DNA from: Halonatronum saccharophilum DSM 13868
GTDB lineage: Bacteria > Bacillota > Halanaerobiia > Halobacteroidales > Halobacteroidaceae
Direction: 5' to 3'
DNA: 64,000 nt
Assembly: GCF_000517025.1 (NCBI RefSeq)
Contig: NZ_KI912095.1
Span: 105,772 to 169,771 of the forward strand
Shown here in pieces: positions 8,162 through 17,104 of this stretch (position 1 is its first letter; each line of letters starts with the position of its first letter). Both the position numbers and the translations under genes were made by a program. Under the pieces are notes generated by a model, which did not search any database, was not told the origin of the DNA, and saw nothing but the letters and a program-made list of their open reading frames with translations.

Positions 8162-9358
8162 ATGATAAGTAAAGGGAGTTTGAAGGTGGTAGAACTTGAG
8201 GAAGAGATGATAAAGGCAGTAGCTAAAAAGATGGGTATACCTACAATAAAATTGGAGAATAATTTATTACAATTAGGTTATGGTCGTTATCGTAGGATAC
8301 TAGATGGTGTTATTAGTGATAATGTTTCACATTTAGGAGTAAATATTAGTTTAGATCAAGATTTTACTCGGAGTTTTTTAAAGGGGTTAGGTTTAAAGGT
8401 ACATGATAAGGAGGATAAAAGCGAAGAAGGTGATATTTATCGGTTTTTGGTCATAGGCGAGAGGGTTTTAAGGGCCAAAAATATAACAACAAGGAAGTCT
8501 TTATCTTTAGACAGCGTAGATAAATCTTATAAGGATTTAGCAGTTAAAGCAGTTGGTAGTTTAGGATTAGAAGTTGGAGAAGTATATCTATACTCTTATA
8601 CTTTAGATGGGCCAATTAGAGAAGGTGAAGGGGTAATAAAATTAGATTCTAAGCCTTTGCTTGATAACAAGGGTTTAATAAAGAAATTTATTAGGTTTTT
8701 AAGTGTAGATAGGATTCCGATAGTAACATTAGCAGGAGGTAAAGATGACATAATTATACTAGAGATACTGAAAAAAATTTGTGAGGAGTTTGGGTTACAA
8801 GCTGGGGTGAATGATAGTTATGAAGATAAAGAAAGAAAAGGTTTATTAAGGAATGAGAATTTAGAAGTTGCGCTCTTTTTAGAAGAGGCAGAGGGTTTAT
8901 TGAGAGAAGGTTTTGGTTATGAAGGGATTGATATAGGAATTGTTGGCCCTTCCTTTAACAAAGTTCTTGAAGATAATCAACCTAGTCAAGTTAAGGGCTT
9001 GCTTAAAGATAATATCTTAGATGGTGGATATTTAATCCTAGAAAGTAGTGATCCATATTTATTTAATCTATTAAAAGATAATAATGACTTTAATATAATA
9101 ATATCATCCCTAGAGGAGAATGATATTATTATACGTAAGCAGATAAGTCAAAATAAAGCTGCAGTTTATCTACGAGATAGAAATATAATTCTATTTGATG
9201 AGGAAGAAGAGCTTCCAATAATTTCTCTAGATGAATTGGAGGGGCAACTAACAGAAAAATTACTTAGAAAAATAATGCTAATTATAGCAGTTTCCTTTGC
9301 TCATCATATACCAATCTTTATCCTTCGTTCAGTTTTGTTAGAATTTTTTAGAATTTAA
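8162..9358 (+). CDS. Degenerate cyanophycin-synthetase-like protein
   Basis: The 398-residue product resembles an internal slice of cyanophycin synthetase (CphA). The ATP-grasp part is recognisable from AVAKKMGIPTIKLENN, LQLGYGRYRR and a SHLGVNISLDQDFTRSFL segment. It is followed by a Mur-ligase-like part (IPIVTLAGGKDDIIILEILKKI, then EAEGLLREGFGYEGIDIGIVG). CphA proteins are near 870 residues and have a GTNGKTT P-loop; here that site reads AGGKDDI, so ATP binding there is unlikely. The ATG follows GGAGGAGAGAG. It lies upstream of ispE. A non-catalytic or altered role is inferred. Confidence 0.6.
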   Translation: MISKGSLKVVELEEEMIKAVAKKMGIPTIKLENNLLQLGYGRYRRILDGVISDNVSHLGVNISLDQDFTRSFLKGLGLKVHDKEDKSEEGDIYRFLVIGERVLRAKNITTRKSLSLDSVDKSYKDLAVKAVGSLGLEVGEVYLYSYTLDGPIREGEGVIKLDSKPLLDNKGLIKKFIRFLSVDRIPIVTLAGGKDDIIILEILKKICEEFGLQAGVNDSYEDKERKGLLRNENLEVALFLEEAEGLLREGFGYEGIDIGIVGPSFNKVLEDNQPSQVKGLLKDNILDGGYLILESSDPYLFNLLKDNNDFNIIISSLEENDIIIRKQISQNKAAVYLRDRNIILFDEEEELPIISLDELEGQLTEKLLRKIMLIIAVSFAHHIPIFILRSVLLEFFRI

Positions 9359-9450
9359 TTTAAGAAAAGCTGATTAATTAAAAGTTAAGGAGGACTTTAT
9401 TTAGAAATGATTAAATAATTTATATAAGTAGTTATAAAGAGGTGAGAAGG

Positions 9451-10329
9451 ATGAAGAAATTAAATTTAGTATCATATGGAAAAATAAATTTAGGGCTTGA
9501 TGTATTGGCAAAAAGAAGCGATGGATACCATGAAGTTCAAATGGTTATGCAGAGTATAGATTTAAAAGACAAATTATTTTTTACTAAGATTGAAAAGGGG
9601 ATTGAGATTATAACTGATCATTCAAAAATACCTACAGATAGTTCAAATCTCATTTATAAAGCAGCTCAGTTATTATTTGAGGAGTTTTCTTTACAAGGTG
9701 GGCTAAGAGTTGAGTTAAAGAAGAATATCCCCTTAGCAGCAGGATTAGCAGGGGGAAGCAGTAATGCAGCAGCTACCCTGGTAGCAGTTAATAAGCTTTG
9801 GGAGTTGGCTTTATCAGAAGAAGAGTTAGCTTCAAGAGGGGCAAAGTTGGGAGCTGATATACCATTTTGTATTAAAGGTGGGACACAATTAGCTAGTGGT
9901 ATAGGAACTGATCTAGAAGTTTTAGATGATTCTCCAGAGCTTAATATTGTCTTAATCAACCCGCCATTAGAGGTATCAACAGCTGAAGTTTATGGCAGTT
10001 TGAATGTGGATGAGATCAAGCAACATCCCAATATAAAAAGCTTAATTAAGGCTTTAAGGGAAGGGAATAAAGAAGATACCCTTAGAAATTTAGGGAATGT
10101 CTTAGAAGAGGTGACTTTAAATCTTTATCCTCAAGTTAAAAAATTAAAGGAATTAGCTAACTCTTTAAGTGTAAAAACATTGATGTCAGGAAGCGGGCCA
10201 ACAATCTTAGCCTTTGTCAATGGAGTAAAAGAGGGTAAAGAGGTAAAAAGTAGATTAAAGAAGCACTTAGGTGAAGAGCATGTAATTGAACTTGTTAAAA
10301 CGACTAGTCAAGGGATAGATAACAGATAA
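9451..10329 (+). CDS. ispE: 4-diphosphocytidyl-2-C-methyl-D-erythritol kinase
   Basis: A GHMP-family kinase of 292 residues that phosphorylates CDP-methylerythritol in the MEP isoprenoid pathway. Visible motifs are YGKINLGLDVLAKRSDGYHEV at the N-terminus, the ATP loop PLAAGLAGGSSNAAA (about 93-107) and MSGSGPTILAF near the C-terminus. The start at 9451 is preceded by AAAGAGGTGAGAAGG. In many Firmicutes ispE lies just before purR, as it does here with one gene between. Confidence 0.95.
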   Translation: MKKLNLVSYGKINLGLDVLAKRSDGYHEVQMVMQSIDLKDKLFFTKIEKGIEIITDHSKIPTDSSNLIYKAAQLLFEEFSLQGGLRVELKKNIPLAAGLAGGSSNAAATLVAVNKLWELALSEEELASRGAKLGADIPFCIKGGTQLASGIGTDLEVLDDSPELNIVLINPPLEVSTAEVYGSLNVDEIKQHPNIKSLIKALREGNKEDTLRNLGNVLEEVTLNLYPQVKKLKELANSLSVKTLMSGSGPTILAFVNGVKEGKEVKSRLKKHLGEEHVIELVKTTSQGIDNR

Positions 10330-10406
10330 CAGGCTGATAATCATTTTCGATAATTTTAGATTAATACCTATAATCTATTATCTGTTTAAAAAAAAGGGGG
10401 GTAATT

Positions 10407-11165
10407 ATGGGGGTGGATGCGGTTGTTTTGGCTGGGGCAAGAAATGATGGAGATTTAGCAGGTTTTAGTGATCAAGATTATGAAGCCTTAATTGAAATAA
10501 ACAAAAGACCAATGATTGAGTATGTGATAGAGAGTTTAAGGGGTACCCCTTTGATTGATCGGATCATAGTCGTTGGCCCTGGAGAGTTGAATGTAGAAGG
10601 TGTTAATCAAGTAATTACTGCTAAAGGTGATTTAGTCTCTAATATAGAGTTAGGTTTGAAAGCCTCTCTTAGTCCTTATACTTTAATTATAAGCTCTGAC
10701 ATCCCATTGATTACTCCAGAGGCAATAGAAAGTTTCTTAGTAGAATGTGAGGAAGATAAAGCTGCTTTTTATTATCCAATAGTTAGAAAAGAGGTTTTAG
10801 AAGCTAGTTTTCCTCAAAGTAATAGGACATATTTTTCTTTAGAGGAGGGTGTATTTAGTGGGGGAAATATATTTTTAGTTAACGGGGAAATCTTACTTCA
10901 ATTAACTAGTTTGTTAGAGGGGATTTTAAAATGGAGAAAGCAACCTTGGAAGATGGCTTATTTGTTAGGTTTTAAATTTATTATCAAGTTATTGACAGGC
11001 AAATTATCTATAAGTTTAATAGAAGAGGAATTATTTAATTTGACTGGATATTTAGGAAAAGCTATTGTTTTAGACCATCCAGAAGTAGGATTTGATGTTG
11101 ACAAACTCGAGCATTTTATTATGGCAGAAAATATTCACAAAAGTTCGGATACAAAAAGTGGATGA
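10407..11165 (+). CDS. NTP-transferase-fold protein (MobA/IspD-like)
   Basis: The 252-residue product opens with a nucleotidyltransferase signature (VDAVVLAGARNDGD, then INKRPMIEYVIESL) and has a SSDIPLITPEAIESFL metal/nucleotide motif near residue 95. The second half is longer and more hydrophobic than in MobA. Genes of this type sit between ispE and purR in several clostridial genomes. The substrate is not apparent; it could make a nucleotide-activated sugar or alcohol. AAAAAAGGGGGG precedes the ATG. Confidence 0.75.
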   Translation: MGVDAVVLAGARNDGDLAGFSDQDYEALIEINKRPMIEYVIESLRGTPLIDRIIVVGPGELNVEGVNQVITAKGDLVSNIELGLKASLSPYTLIISSDIPLITPEAIESFLVECEEDKAAFYYPIVRKEVLEASFPQSNRTYFSLEEGVFSGGNIFLVNGEILLQLTSLLEGILKWRKQPWKMAYLLGFKFIIKLLTGKLSISLIEEELFNLTGYLGKAIVLDHPEVGFDVDKLEHFIMAENIHKSSDTKSG

Positions 11166-11264
11166 ACTATTTACAAAGGAATTAATTAGTGATAAGATGG
11201 AATGAAATAAAGGTTTATAAAAATTGAAGCTAGAATGTTCGGAAGGAGTGTCTATTTTCTAACC

Positions 11265-12086
11265 ATGAAAATGCGTCGTAGTGAAAGAATTGTTGGAGTG
11301 ACTAAGATATTAATTGATAATCCTTATAAATTGATATCATTAAATTATTTTACAGAACGTTTTGAGGCTGCTAAATCAACGATTAGTGAAGATTTATCAA
11401 TAATAAAAAGGGTCTTTAATATTGAGAAGATGGGTAAGGTAGAGACAGTAGCAGGTGCTGCAGGTGGAGTGAGGTTTATACCTAATAAAGGGATTAAAGA
11501 TATAAAGTTAGTCATCGATGAATTATGTGAAAAATTATCTGATTCCACTAGGATTTTAGCAGGTGGATATATATATATGACAGATATAATTTTTAATCCA
11601 AATCTTATAGATAGGGTTGGAGAGATATTTGCTACAAAATTCTCTGATTTAGGTGCTGAATATATAATAACTATGGAAACCAAAGGAATTCCTATTGCTT
11701 TAATGGCTGCTAGAGCTTTGAATTTACCTTTAGTTAGTATTAGAAAAAGTAGTAAGGTAACAGAGGGCTCTGTTGTTAGTATAAATTATGTAACCGGATC
11801 TTCTAGAAAGATAGAGACGATGTCTCTATCACGTCGTGCACTTCCAGAAGGTGCTAAGGTAATAATTATTGATGATTTTATGAAGGCTGGTGGAACCGCA
11901 AAGGGAATGTTAGATCTTATGAAAGAGTTTAAAGCAGAGGTTTTAGATATAGGAGTTCTAGTTGAAACTGCACAGCCAAAAGAGAAATTAGTCAAAGAAT
12001 ATACGGCATTAGTTGTACTAGAAGATGTAGATGAGATTGAGGATCAGATTATTGTAAAACCAAGCAGTTGGGTTGAAAATTTATAG
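11265..12086 (+). CDS. purR: Pur operon repressor
   Basis: PurR represses purine genes and is relieved by PRPP. The protein has an N-terminal winged helix (MRRSERIVGVTKILIDNPYKLI to AAKSTISEDLSIIK) and a type I phosphoribosyltransferase-like domain with the PRPP loop VIIIDDFMKAGGTAKGM. Length, about 273, is normal. Start choice is uncertain: GGAAGGAG lies about 16 nt before ATG 11265, and an in-frame ATG at 11235 would include that site. Candidates are 11265 and 11271 (MRRSERI). Confidence 0.92.
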   Translation: MKMRRSERIVGVTKILIDNPYKLISLNYFTERFEAAKSTISEDLSIIKRVFNIEKMGKVETVAGAAGGVRFIPNKGIKDIKLVIDELCEKLSDSTRILAGGYIYMTDIIFNPNLIDRVGEIFATKFSDLGAEYIITMETKGIPIALMAARALNLPLVSIRKSSKVTEGSVVSINYVTGSSRKIETMSLSRRALPEGAKVIIIDDFMKAGGTAKGMLDLMKEFKAEVLDIGVLVETAQPKEKLVKEYTALVVLEDVDEIEDQIIVKPSSWVENL

Positions 12087-12257
12087 TAATTCAATCGTTA
12101 CTCTTAAATTTAGAAGGAAATATATTTTTATATTTTATGAGATTAAAGTACTATTTATTTTATAAGTTTTTATTTCTTGATTAAATTTTTCTTAAAAGGC
12201 TTTAACTATCAATTATTAGTTGTAAATTATAAACTGAATTAAAGAGGAGGGATAATT

Positions 12258-12665
12258 GTGTCTGAGTTGGATTCAAAAACTCCCATATATTCTATTGGTG
12301 TAGTGCAAGAGAAGACAGGGTTAACAGGAAGGCAGATTCGTTATTATGAAGATTCTGGGCTTATAAAACCTGCCAGAACTAAGGGTAATCAACGTATATA
12401 TTCACCAAATGATATCAAGAAGCTAGAAGAAATCAAAGATATGCTAGAAAAAGGTTTGAATATAGCAGGTATTAAGGAGAAATTAGCTTCGGCTGCAGCT
12501 AAAAAGACAAAGGAAGCTAAAAGGGTAAAGAAGTCCTATGATGGTAGGCCATTAAGGAGATTTAATCCCGGTAAAGGTGGATTAACATCTTTATATCCAG
12601 TATCTAATCGGGCTCAATTGTTAGAGATATTAGATAAAAAAGAAAGTAAAAAGGATAAAGAATAA
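12258..12665 (+). CDS. MerR-family regulator, GlnR/TnrA-like
   Basis: A 135-residue protein starting at GTG with AAAGAGGAGGG 8 nt upstream. The N-terminal MerR helix-turn-helix (about 10-80) has the GlnR-like features YSIGVVQEKTGLTGRQIRYYEDSGLI and LEKGLNIAGIKE. The short C-terminus has SLYPVSNRAQLLEIL, similar to the SLFP-type tail of GlnR. GlnR/TnrA repress nitrogen genes under glutamine excess. No glnA is adjacent, and this position usually holds yabJ/spoVG in Bacillus, so the target is open. The stop codon lies in a heptamer repeat tract. Confidence 0.75.
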   Translation: MSELDSKTPIYSIGVVQEKTGLTGRQIRYYEDSGLIKPARTKGNQRIYSPNDIKKLEEIKDMLEKGLNIAGIKEKLASAAAKKTKEAKRVKKSYDGRPLRRFNPGKGGLTSLYPVSNRAQLLEILDKKESKKDKE

Positions 12666-12694
12666 AGAATAAAGAATAAAGAATAAAGAATAAA
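12661..12694. repeat. AATAAAG heptamer tandem repeat
   Basis: Nearly five perfect copies of AATAAAG that begin inside the last codons of the MerR-type gene. Each frame of the repeat meets TAA within 21 nt, so copy-number change would not extend the protein. Confidence 0.9.
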
Positions 12695-12773
12695 TTTATC
12701 ACTTCTTACTCATTGCTATAAATATATGATAATTAATTATGCAATAAATTTATTTCAAATACATATAATAAAC

Positions 12774-12802
12774 TTGACAGGTGATAGGCACTTTGTTATA
12801 AT
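12774..12802 (+). promoter_or_regulatory. Consensus sigma-A promoter
   Basis: TTGACA at 12774-12779, a 17-nt spacer, TATAAT at 12797-12802: a perfect match. It starts a leader of roughly 200 nt before the exonuclease-glmU genes. Confidence 0.9.
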
Positions 12803-12808
12803 ACCTGT

Positions 12809-13012
12809 GGTTAATCACGAATAATCTGATTTTTAAGGTTATTTTGTCAAAAGATAGTTGGATTTAAAGCAATATATCCATTGAGTTAAGAAGGTTTATT
12901 TTCTATTAAAATAAAAAGCTGAAATAAATATATTATATTATATTATTTTATTTTATGATAGTAAAGGTGATTTTAACTTAAACAATGGGTAATTACCCAT
13001 TGTTTATTTTAT
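12809..13012 (+). ncRNA. Structured leader or small RNA ahead of exonuclease-glmU
   Basis: Between the consensus promoter and the first start codon at 13042 lies about 200 nt of AT-rich RNA. It ends in a perfect palindrome (12980-13005, AAACAATGGGTAA and its complement) followed by a weak T-rich run, TTTATTTTAT. This looks like an attenuator, or the terminator of a separate small RNA. An inner TGGAT/ATCCA hairpin is also possible. I could not match it to a riboswitch class. A single CACGAATAAT resembles half a PurR box near the start but is not convincing. Confidence 0.4.
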
Positions 13013-13041
13013 ATATTCTTCGCTTAGGGAAGGGGTTATTT

Positions 13042-13896
13042 ATGAAGATTTATCTCGATACCGATGAGCTTTATCAAGATGAACTTTATGAACATAAATT
13101 AGCTATTATTTTAGGAAGAGGTAAGAGGCTTAAAAGGATGCTGAAAGAATTTCCAACTGAATATGATTTTAAGAAGGCTTCCTTAAGTCATATAGCAAAG
13201 GTAGTCGGGATAGAGAATAGAGGATCTAAGACATTAAATCAACTAAATCAATTAGATAAGACTTATCAGAGGTTAACTAAACCTAAATTTAGCCCTAAGC
13301 TAAGTAAGAATTCTAAAGCAGAGGTAATAATGTGTATAGATACTGAATATCTATGGAGTGAATTAGATTCTATACAGTATGCAATTAAAAGCAATAAAGG
13401 GTGGGAGTTAGGCATTATATTTACTAATCAAAAGTTGGCCCCATCGGTAAGCATTAAAGAAGGAATAGATATATTATTAGACATAATAGATCAGTTTAAA
13501 CCAGATATATTTGTGGGGCACAACTTTAATTGTGATATTACGGTTTTGGAGAAAGCTTATGGAGAGAAGATAAAAGCTTTACATTATTATGATGATACTA
13601 TGAAGATGGTTAGAAGAAGTAATATAGCCAATGTAATCGGTGGAGCTAGTTTAGATAATATTATGGAAGAAGTATTTAATTCAGAGACAATAGGTCTCTT
13701 TAATGCTTATAATGATTTAGATCTTTTTATCAAGTATGGATTAAAAGATGCTATATATCCAATTTATGCAAGAGATTATTTTATTACAGGAGAGCTTCCG
13801 TTGATTAAGCAGAGTCTTGAAATCAATAAAGTGATTAAGGCTGAGGTTTTAGATTTGATAGATTTTAATTCGATTTCTTTAAAGGGGGATGATTAA
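13042..13896 (+). CDS. DnaQ-fold 3'-5' exonuclease-like protein
   Basis: The 284-residue product has the three exonuclease motifs of the DEDD superfamily: CIDTEYLWSELDSIQY (motif I, Asp and Glu), DIFVGHNFNCDITVLEKAY (motif II) and DLDLFIKYGLKDAIYPI (motif III). The N-terminal 90 residues are a basic region of unknown fold. The start is ATG 13042, after AGGGAAGGGGTT; an ATG at 12985 lies inside the attenuator palindrome and is not credible. Its stop overlaps the glmU start (TAATG), so the two are translationally coupled. Substrate unknown. Confidence 0.65.
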   Translation: MKIYLDTDELYQDELYEHKLAIILGRGKRLKRMLKEFPTEYDFKKASLSHIAKVVGIENRGSKTLNQLNQLDKTYQRLTKPKFSPKLSKNSKAEVIMCIDTEYLWSELDSIQYAIKSNKGWELGIIFTNQKLAPSVSIKEGIDILLDIIDQFKPDIFVGHNFNCDITVLEKAYGEKIKALHYYDDTMKMVRRSNIANVIGGASLDNIMEEVFNSETIGLFNAYNDLDLFIKYGLKDAIYPIYARDYFITGELPLIKQSLEINKVIKAEVLDLIDFNSISLKGDD

Positions 13897-15236
13897 TGTC
13901 TGATCTGTTAACGATTACTTTAGCTGCTGGTAAGGGAACGAGGATGAAGTCTAAGTTGCCAAAAGTATTACATAAAGTATTGGGTAAGAGTATGGTTCAA
14001 CATGTTTTGGATACAGCTTCTAATTTAGACCCTTCTCTAAATATTACTGTAATAGGATATAAAGGAGAAGAGGTTAAAGAAAATACTGAAGGTGATATTA
14101 AATTTGTAGAACAGAAGGAACAGCTAGGAACTGGGCATGCAGTTATGCAAGCGCGAGAATACTTAAAAGAGTTTGATGGTACTGTTTTGGTTCTTTATGG
14201 TGATACACCTTTATTGACTGAAGAGACCTTAAATAGGCTTGTTAAGGATCATCAAAATAAAGAGGCTGCAGTAACAATTTTAACTGCTAAACTAGATGAT
14301 CCAAGTGGTTATGGTAGGATTGTTAGAGATGAGATAGGAAATGTTCTTGGAATTGTTGAAGATAAAGATACTACCCAAGATCAGGCAAAGATTAAGGAGA
14401 TAAATACAGGTATTTGCTGTTTTAATAGTAGATTACTATTAAAAGCTTTAGATTCTTTGGATACAGATAATGCTCAAGGAGAATATTATCTAACAGATGT
14501 GGCTGGTATTTTAGCTAAAGAAGGTAAGGTTGTTAGTGCAATGCTAACAGATAATTATAAAGAGACTATTGGGGTAAATAGTAGGCGTCATTTAGCAAAA
14601 GCTGAAAAGGTACTACAACAAAGAGTCTGTGAGTATCATATGGATTCTGGTGTGACCATTATTGATCCCCAAAGCACTTATATAGATACCAAAGTTAAGA
14701 TTGGTCAAGATACTATAATTTATCCGTTCACCTTTATAGAAGGAGAGACAGAGATAAAAGAAGATGTTATTGTTGGCCCACAGAGTAGGATTGTAGATTC
14801 AGTTATTGGTAATAAGGTAGAGATAGAATCTTCTACTATTGTTGGAAGTGAGATTGGAGATAGGACAGTTGTTGGCCCTTATGCTTATTTGCGACCTGGC
14901 AATAAGATTGGTCAAGGTGTAAAGATAGGTGATTTTGTTGAGGTTAAAAATTCTCAAATTGGAAATGAGTCCAAAGTTCCACATTTGAGCTATATTGGTG
15001 ATACAACTATTGGAAGAAGGACAAATGTTGGTGCAGGTACTATTACAGCCAATTATGATGGGGAGAATAAACATAGGACAGTCATAGGCGATGACGTATT
15101 TATAGGAAGTGATTCTACATTAATTGCTCCTATTAGGATAGGAGATAGATCTGTCAGTGGAGCAGGTTCAGTTATAACAAAGGATGTTAAAGAGGGAGAA
15201 ACTGTAATTGGAGTTCCCGCTAAACCAAAAGAATAG
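13896..15236 (+). CDS. glmU: Bifunctional UDP-GlcNAc pyrophosphorylase / GlcN-1-P acetyltransferase
   Basis: This enzyme makes UDP-GlcNAc for the cell wall. The N-terminal uridylyltransferase has LAAGKGTRMKSKLPKVLHKV and YGDTPLLT; the C-terminal half is a left-handed beta-helix of hexapeptides (VGPQSRI, VGPYAYLRPG) with the acetyltransferase signature HLSYIGDTTIG and GAGTITANYDG. The length of 446 is typical. It overlaps the exonuclease stop by one base and is followed by prs, the usual Firmicute order. Confidence 0.97.
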   Translation: MSDLLTITLAAGKGTRMKSKLPKVLHKVLGKSMVQHVLDTASNLDPSLNITVIGYKGEEVKENTEGDIKFVEQKEQLGTGHAVMQAREYLKEFDGTVLVLYGDTPLLTEETLNRLVKDHQNKEAAVTILTAKLDDPSGYGRIVRDEIGNVLGIVEDKDTTQDQAKIKEINTGICCFNSRLLLKALDSLDTDNAQGEYYLTDVAGILAKEGKVVSAMLTDNYKETIGVNSRRHLAKAEKVLQQRVCEYHMDSGVTIIDPQSTYIDTKVKIGQDTIIYPFTFIEGETEIKEDVIVGPQSRIVDSVIGNKVEIESSTIVGSEIGDRTVVGPYAYLRPGNKIGQGVKIGDFVEVKNSQIGNESKVPHLSYIGDTTIGRRTNVGAGTITANYDGENKHRTVIGDDVFIGSDSTLIAPIRIGDRSVSGAGSVITKDVKEGETVIGVPAKPKE

Positions 15237-15256
15237 ACTCAGATATAAGGATATCT

Positions 15257-15292
15257 ACATTCAGTAAGAAGATTAATCTTCTTACTGAATGT
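15257..15292. terminator. Perfect 18-bp palindrome between glmU and prs
   Basis: ACATTCAGTAAGAAGATT and its complement without a loop. There is no clear U-tract afterwards, so it may serve as a partial terminator or as an RNA-processing site inside the glmU-prs transcript. Confidence 0.5.
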
Positions 15293-15370
15293 TAGTAAAT
15301 TAATCTACTGGCTTAAAGGCCACGATTAAGATTATCATATAGATATATTAATTTAGGAGGTTTATATTAA

Positions 15371-16312
15371 ATGTCATCCAATAGTGAATTAAAGATTATC
15401 AGTGGTAATGCAAATCCTAAGTTAGCAGCGAAGGTCTGTGAAGTCTTAGGAACTAGTTTGATTAAGGTTAAGGCAAGTCGTTTTAGTGATGGAGAAATTG
15501 GCGTTCAGATTCAAGAGAGTGTTAGAGGGGATCATGTATTTGTTATTCAACCAACATGTCCACCAGTTAATGAGAATTTAATGGAGTTATTGGTTATTAT
15601 TGATGCTTTAAAGAGGGCATCTGCTCGAGAAATAACAGCGGTAATACCATATTACGGCTATGCACGACAGGATAGAAAAGCAAAACCTAGAGATCCAATT
15701 ACTGCAAAGTTAGTTGGAAATTTATTGACTGAGGCTGGAGCAGATCGTATGTTGGCTATTGATCTTCATGCTACACAGATTCAAGGGTTCTTTGATATAC
15801 CAGTTGATAATCTTTTTGGAGCACCTAGATTAGCTGATTATTTTTTAAATAAAGGTTTAGAGGATTTAATCGTTGTAGCTCCAGATATTGGTGGAGTAAA
15901 GCGAGCAAGAGATTTTGCTGATAAGCTAGATACTTCAATTGCTATTATAGATAAGAGAAGACCTAAGGCAAATGTATCAGAGGTTATGAATATTATTGGT
16001 GATGTTAAGGGTAAAAATGTAATATTAGTCGATGATATGATAGATACTGCGGGTACAATTACTAATGCAGCTAGAGCATTAAAGGAACAAGGTGCTAAGG
16101 ATGTATTTGCTGCCTGTTCTCATCCGTTATTCTCTGGTCCTGCTATTGAAAGGTTAGAGAATTCACCTATTAGTGAGTTGGTAGTTACGGATACAATTCC
16201 TTTAGATGAAGCCAAGATGATGGATAAGCTTACTGTGTTATCTACTGCACCATTATTGGCAGAAGGTATTGAAAGAATATATAAGAACCTTCCTGTAAGT
16301 GTATTATTTTAA
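15371..16312 (+). CDS. prs: Ribose-phosphate pyrophosphokinase
   Basis: PRPP synthase, 313 residues. It makes PRPP for purine, pyrimidine, His and Trp synthesis, and PRPP is the effector of the PurR encoded upstream. Motifs: [17 protein letters not shown], the ATP-binding [16 protein letters not shown], and the PRPP loop [22 protein letters not shown] precedes the ATG. Confidence 0.98.
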   Translation: MSSNSELKIISGNANPKLAAKVCEVLGTSLIKVKASRFSDGEIGVQIQESVRGDHVFVIQPTCPPVNENLMELLVIIDALKRASAREITAVIPYYGYARQDRKAKPRDPITAKLVGNLLTEAGADRMLAIDLHATQIQGFFDIPVDNLFGAPRLADYFLNKGLEDLIVVAPDIGGVKRARDFADKLDTSIAIIDKRRPKANVSEVMNIIGDVKGKNVILVDDMIDTAGTITNAARALKEQGAKDVFAACSHPLFSGPAIERLENSPISELVVTDTIPLDEAKMMDKLTVLSTAPLLAEGIERIYKNLPVSVLF

Positions 16313-16319
16313 ATTTTTT

Positions 16320-16348
16320 TTGCTACTTAGCGATAAAAGTGTTATAAT
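16320..16348 (+). promoter_or_regulatory. Sigma-A-like promoter for ctc
   Basis: TTGCTA at 16320, a 17-nt spacer and a perfect TATAAT at 16343-16348, about 38 bp before the ctc start. It gives ctc expression independent of prs. Confidence 0.65.
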
Positions 16349-16385
16349 TTAATTTATGAGAAATTAAAAAAGGAGAGGGTAAGTA

Positions 16386-17021
16386 ATGGAACGTTTAAAA
16401 CTTAAGGCTAGTCTTAGAGAGCAGAAAGGTAAGGGTGCTGCTAAAAGGTTAAGAAGAAAAGGGCTAGTTCCTGGTGTTCTATATGGACTCGACCGTGAAC
16501 CAGTTAATTTAACTGTAAATGCTAAAGAACTGGGGCAAGTAGTTGGAGGAAATGCAATTATCGATTTAGAGGTTGCTGAAAAAGAAAATCAACCAGTTAT
16601 GGTTAAAGAACTTCAACGTGAGCCAGTAAGAAAAGACATTTTACACGTTGATCTTTATAGAATTGACCTTAATGAAACTGTTGTTGTTTCTGTACCTGTT
16701 GAGCTTGTAGGACAAGCAGCTGGTACTAGAGAAGGTGGAATCTTAGAGCAAATACTTAGAGAAGTTGAGATTGAAACTCTACCAACTAATATTCCAGAGA
16801 AGCTTGAAGCAGATGTTACTGAGCTAGAGGTTGGTAAGTCACTAAGTGTCTCTGAAATTACTGTTGAAGAGGGTGTTACTATCTTAACTGATGCTTCTGA
16901 TACAATTGCTACAGTAGTTATTCCTACTGAGCTTGATCTAGAAACCGATGAAGAAGAGGAAGTAACTGAACCAGAAGTAATTGGTGAGGATCCTGAAGAA
17001 GAAGAAGGCGAAGAAGAGTAA
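16386..17021 (+). CDS. rplY: 50S ribosomal protein L25, CTC form
   Basis: The 211-residue long form (general stress protein CTC) binds 5S rRNA. The N-terminal L25 domain (about 1-92) includes LKASLREQKGKGAAKRLRRKG and VPGVLYG; the TL5-like beta domain follows. The last 25 residues are almost all acidic (EEEEVTEPE to EEEGEEE), a tail common in this family and compatible with a high-salt cytoplasm. Located between prs and pth as in other Firmicutes. Confidence 0.95.
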   Translation: MERLKLKASLREQKGKGAAKRLRRKGLVPGVLYGLDREPVNLTVNAKELGQVVGGNAIIDLEVAEKENQPVMVKELQREPVRKDILHVDLYRIDLNETVVVSVPVELVGQAAGTREGGILEQILREVEIETLPTNIPEKLEADVTELEVGKSLSVSEITVEEGVTILTDASDTIATVVIPTELDLETDEEEEVTEPEVIGEDPEEEEGEEE

Positions 17022-17037
17022 TATCTTTTAGCTAATT

Positions 17038-17078
17038 AAAAATAGGTGTAATCATAATTATGATTACACCTATTTTTA
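17038..17078 (+). terminator. Terminator after ctc
   Basis: AAAAATAGGTGTAATCATAA and its complement end in TATTTTTA. The stem is about 20 bp without a loop. Confidence 0.85.
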
Positions 17079-17104
17079 ATATTATTAGATAAGGAAGTGA
17101 TCAG

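Noticed and set aside
12803-12830. PurR box (CGAA element) after the promoter at 12774
   Set aside because: Only one poor half-site (CACGAATAAT) is visible. Known PurR targets have two in opposite orientation at fixed spacing.
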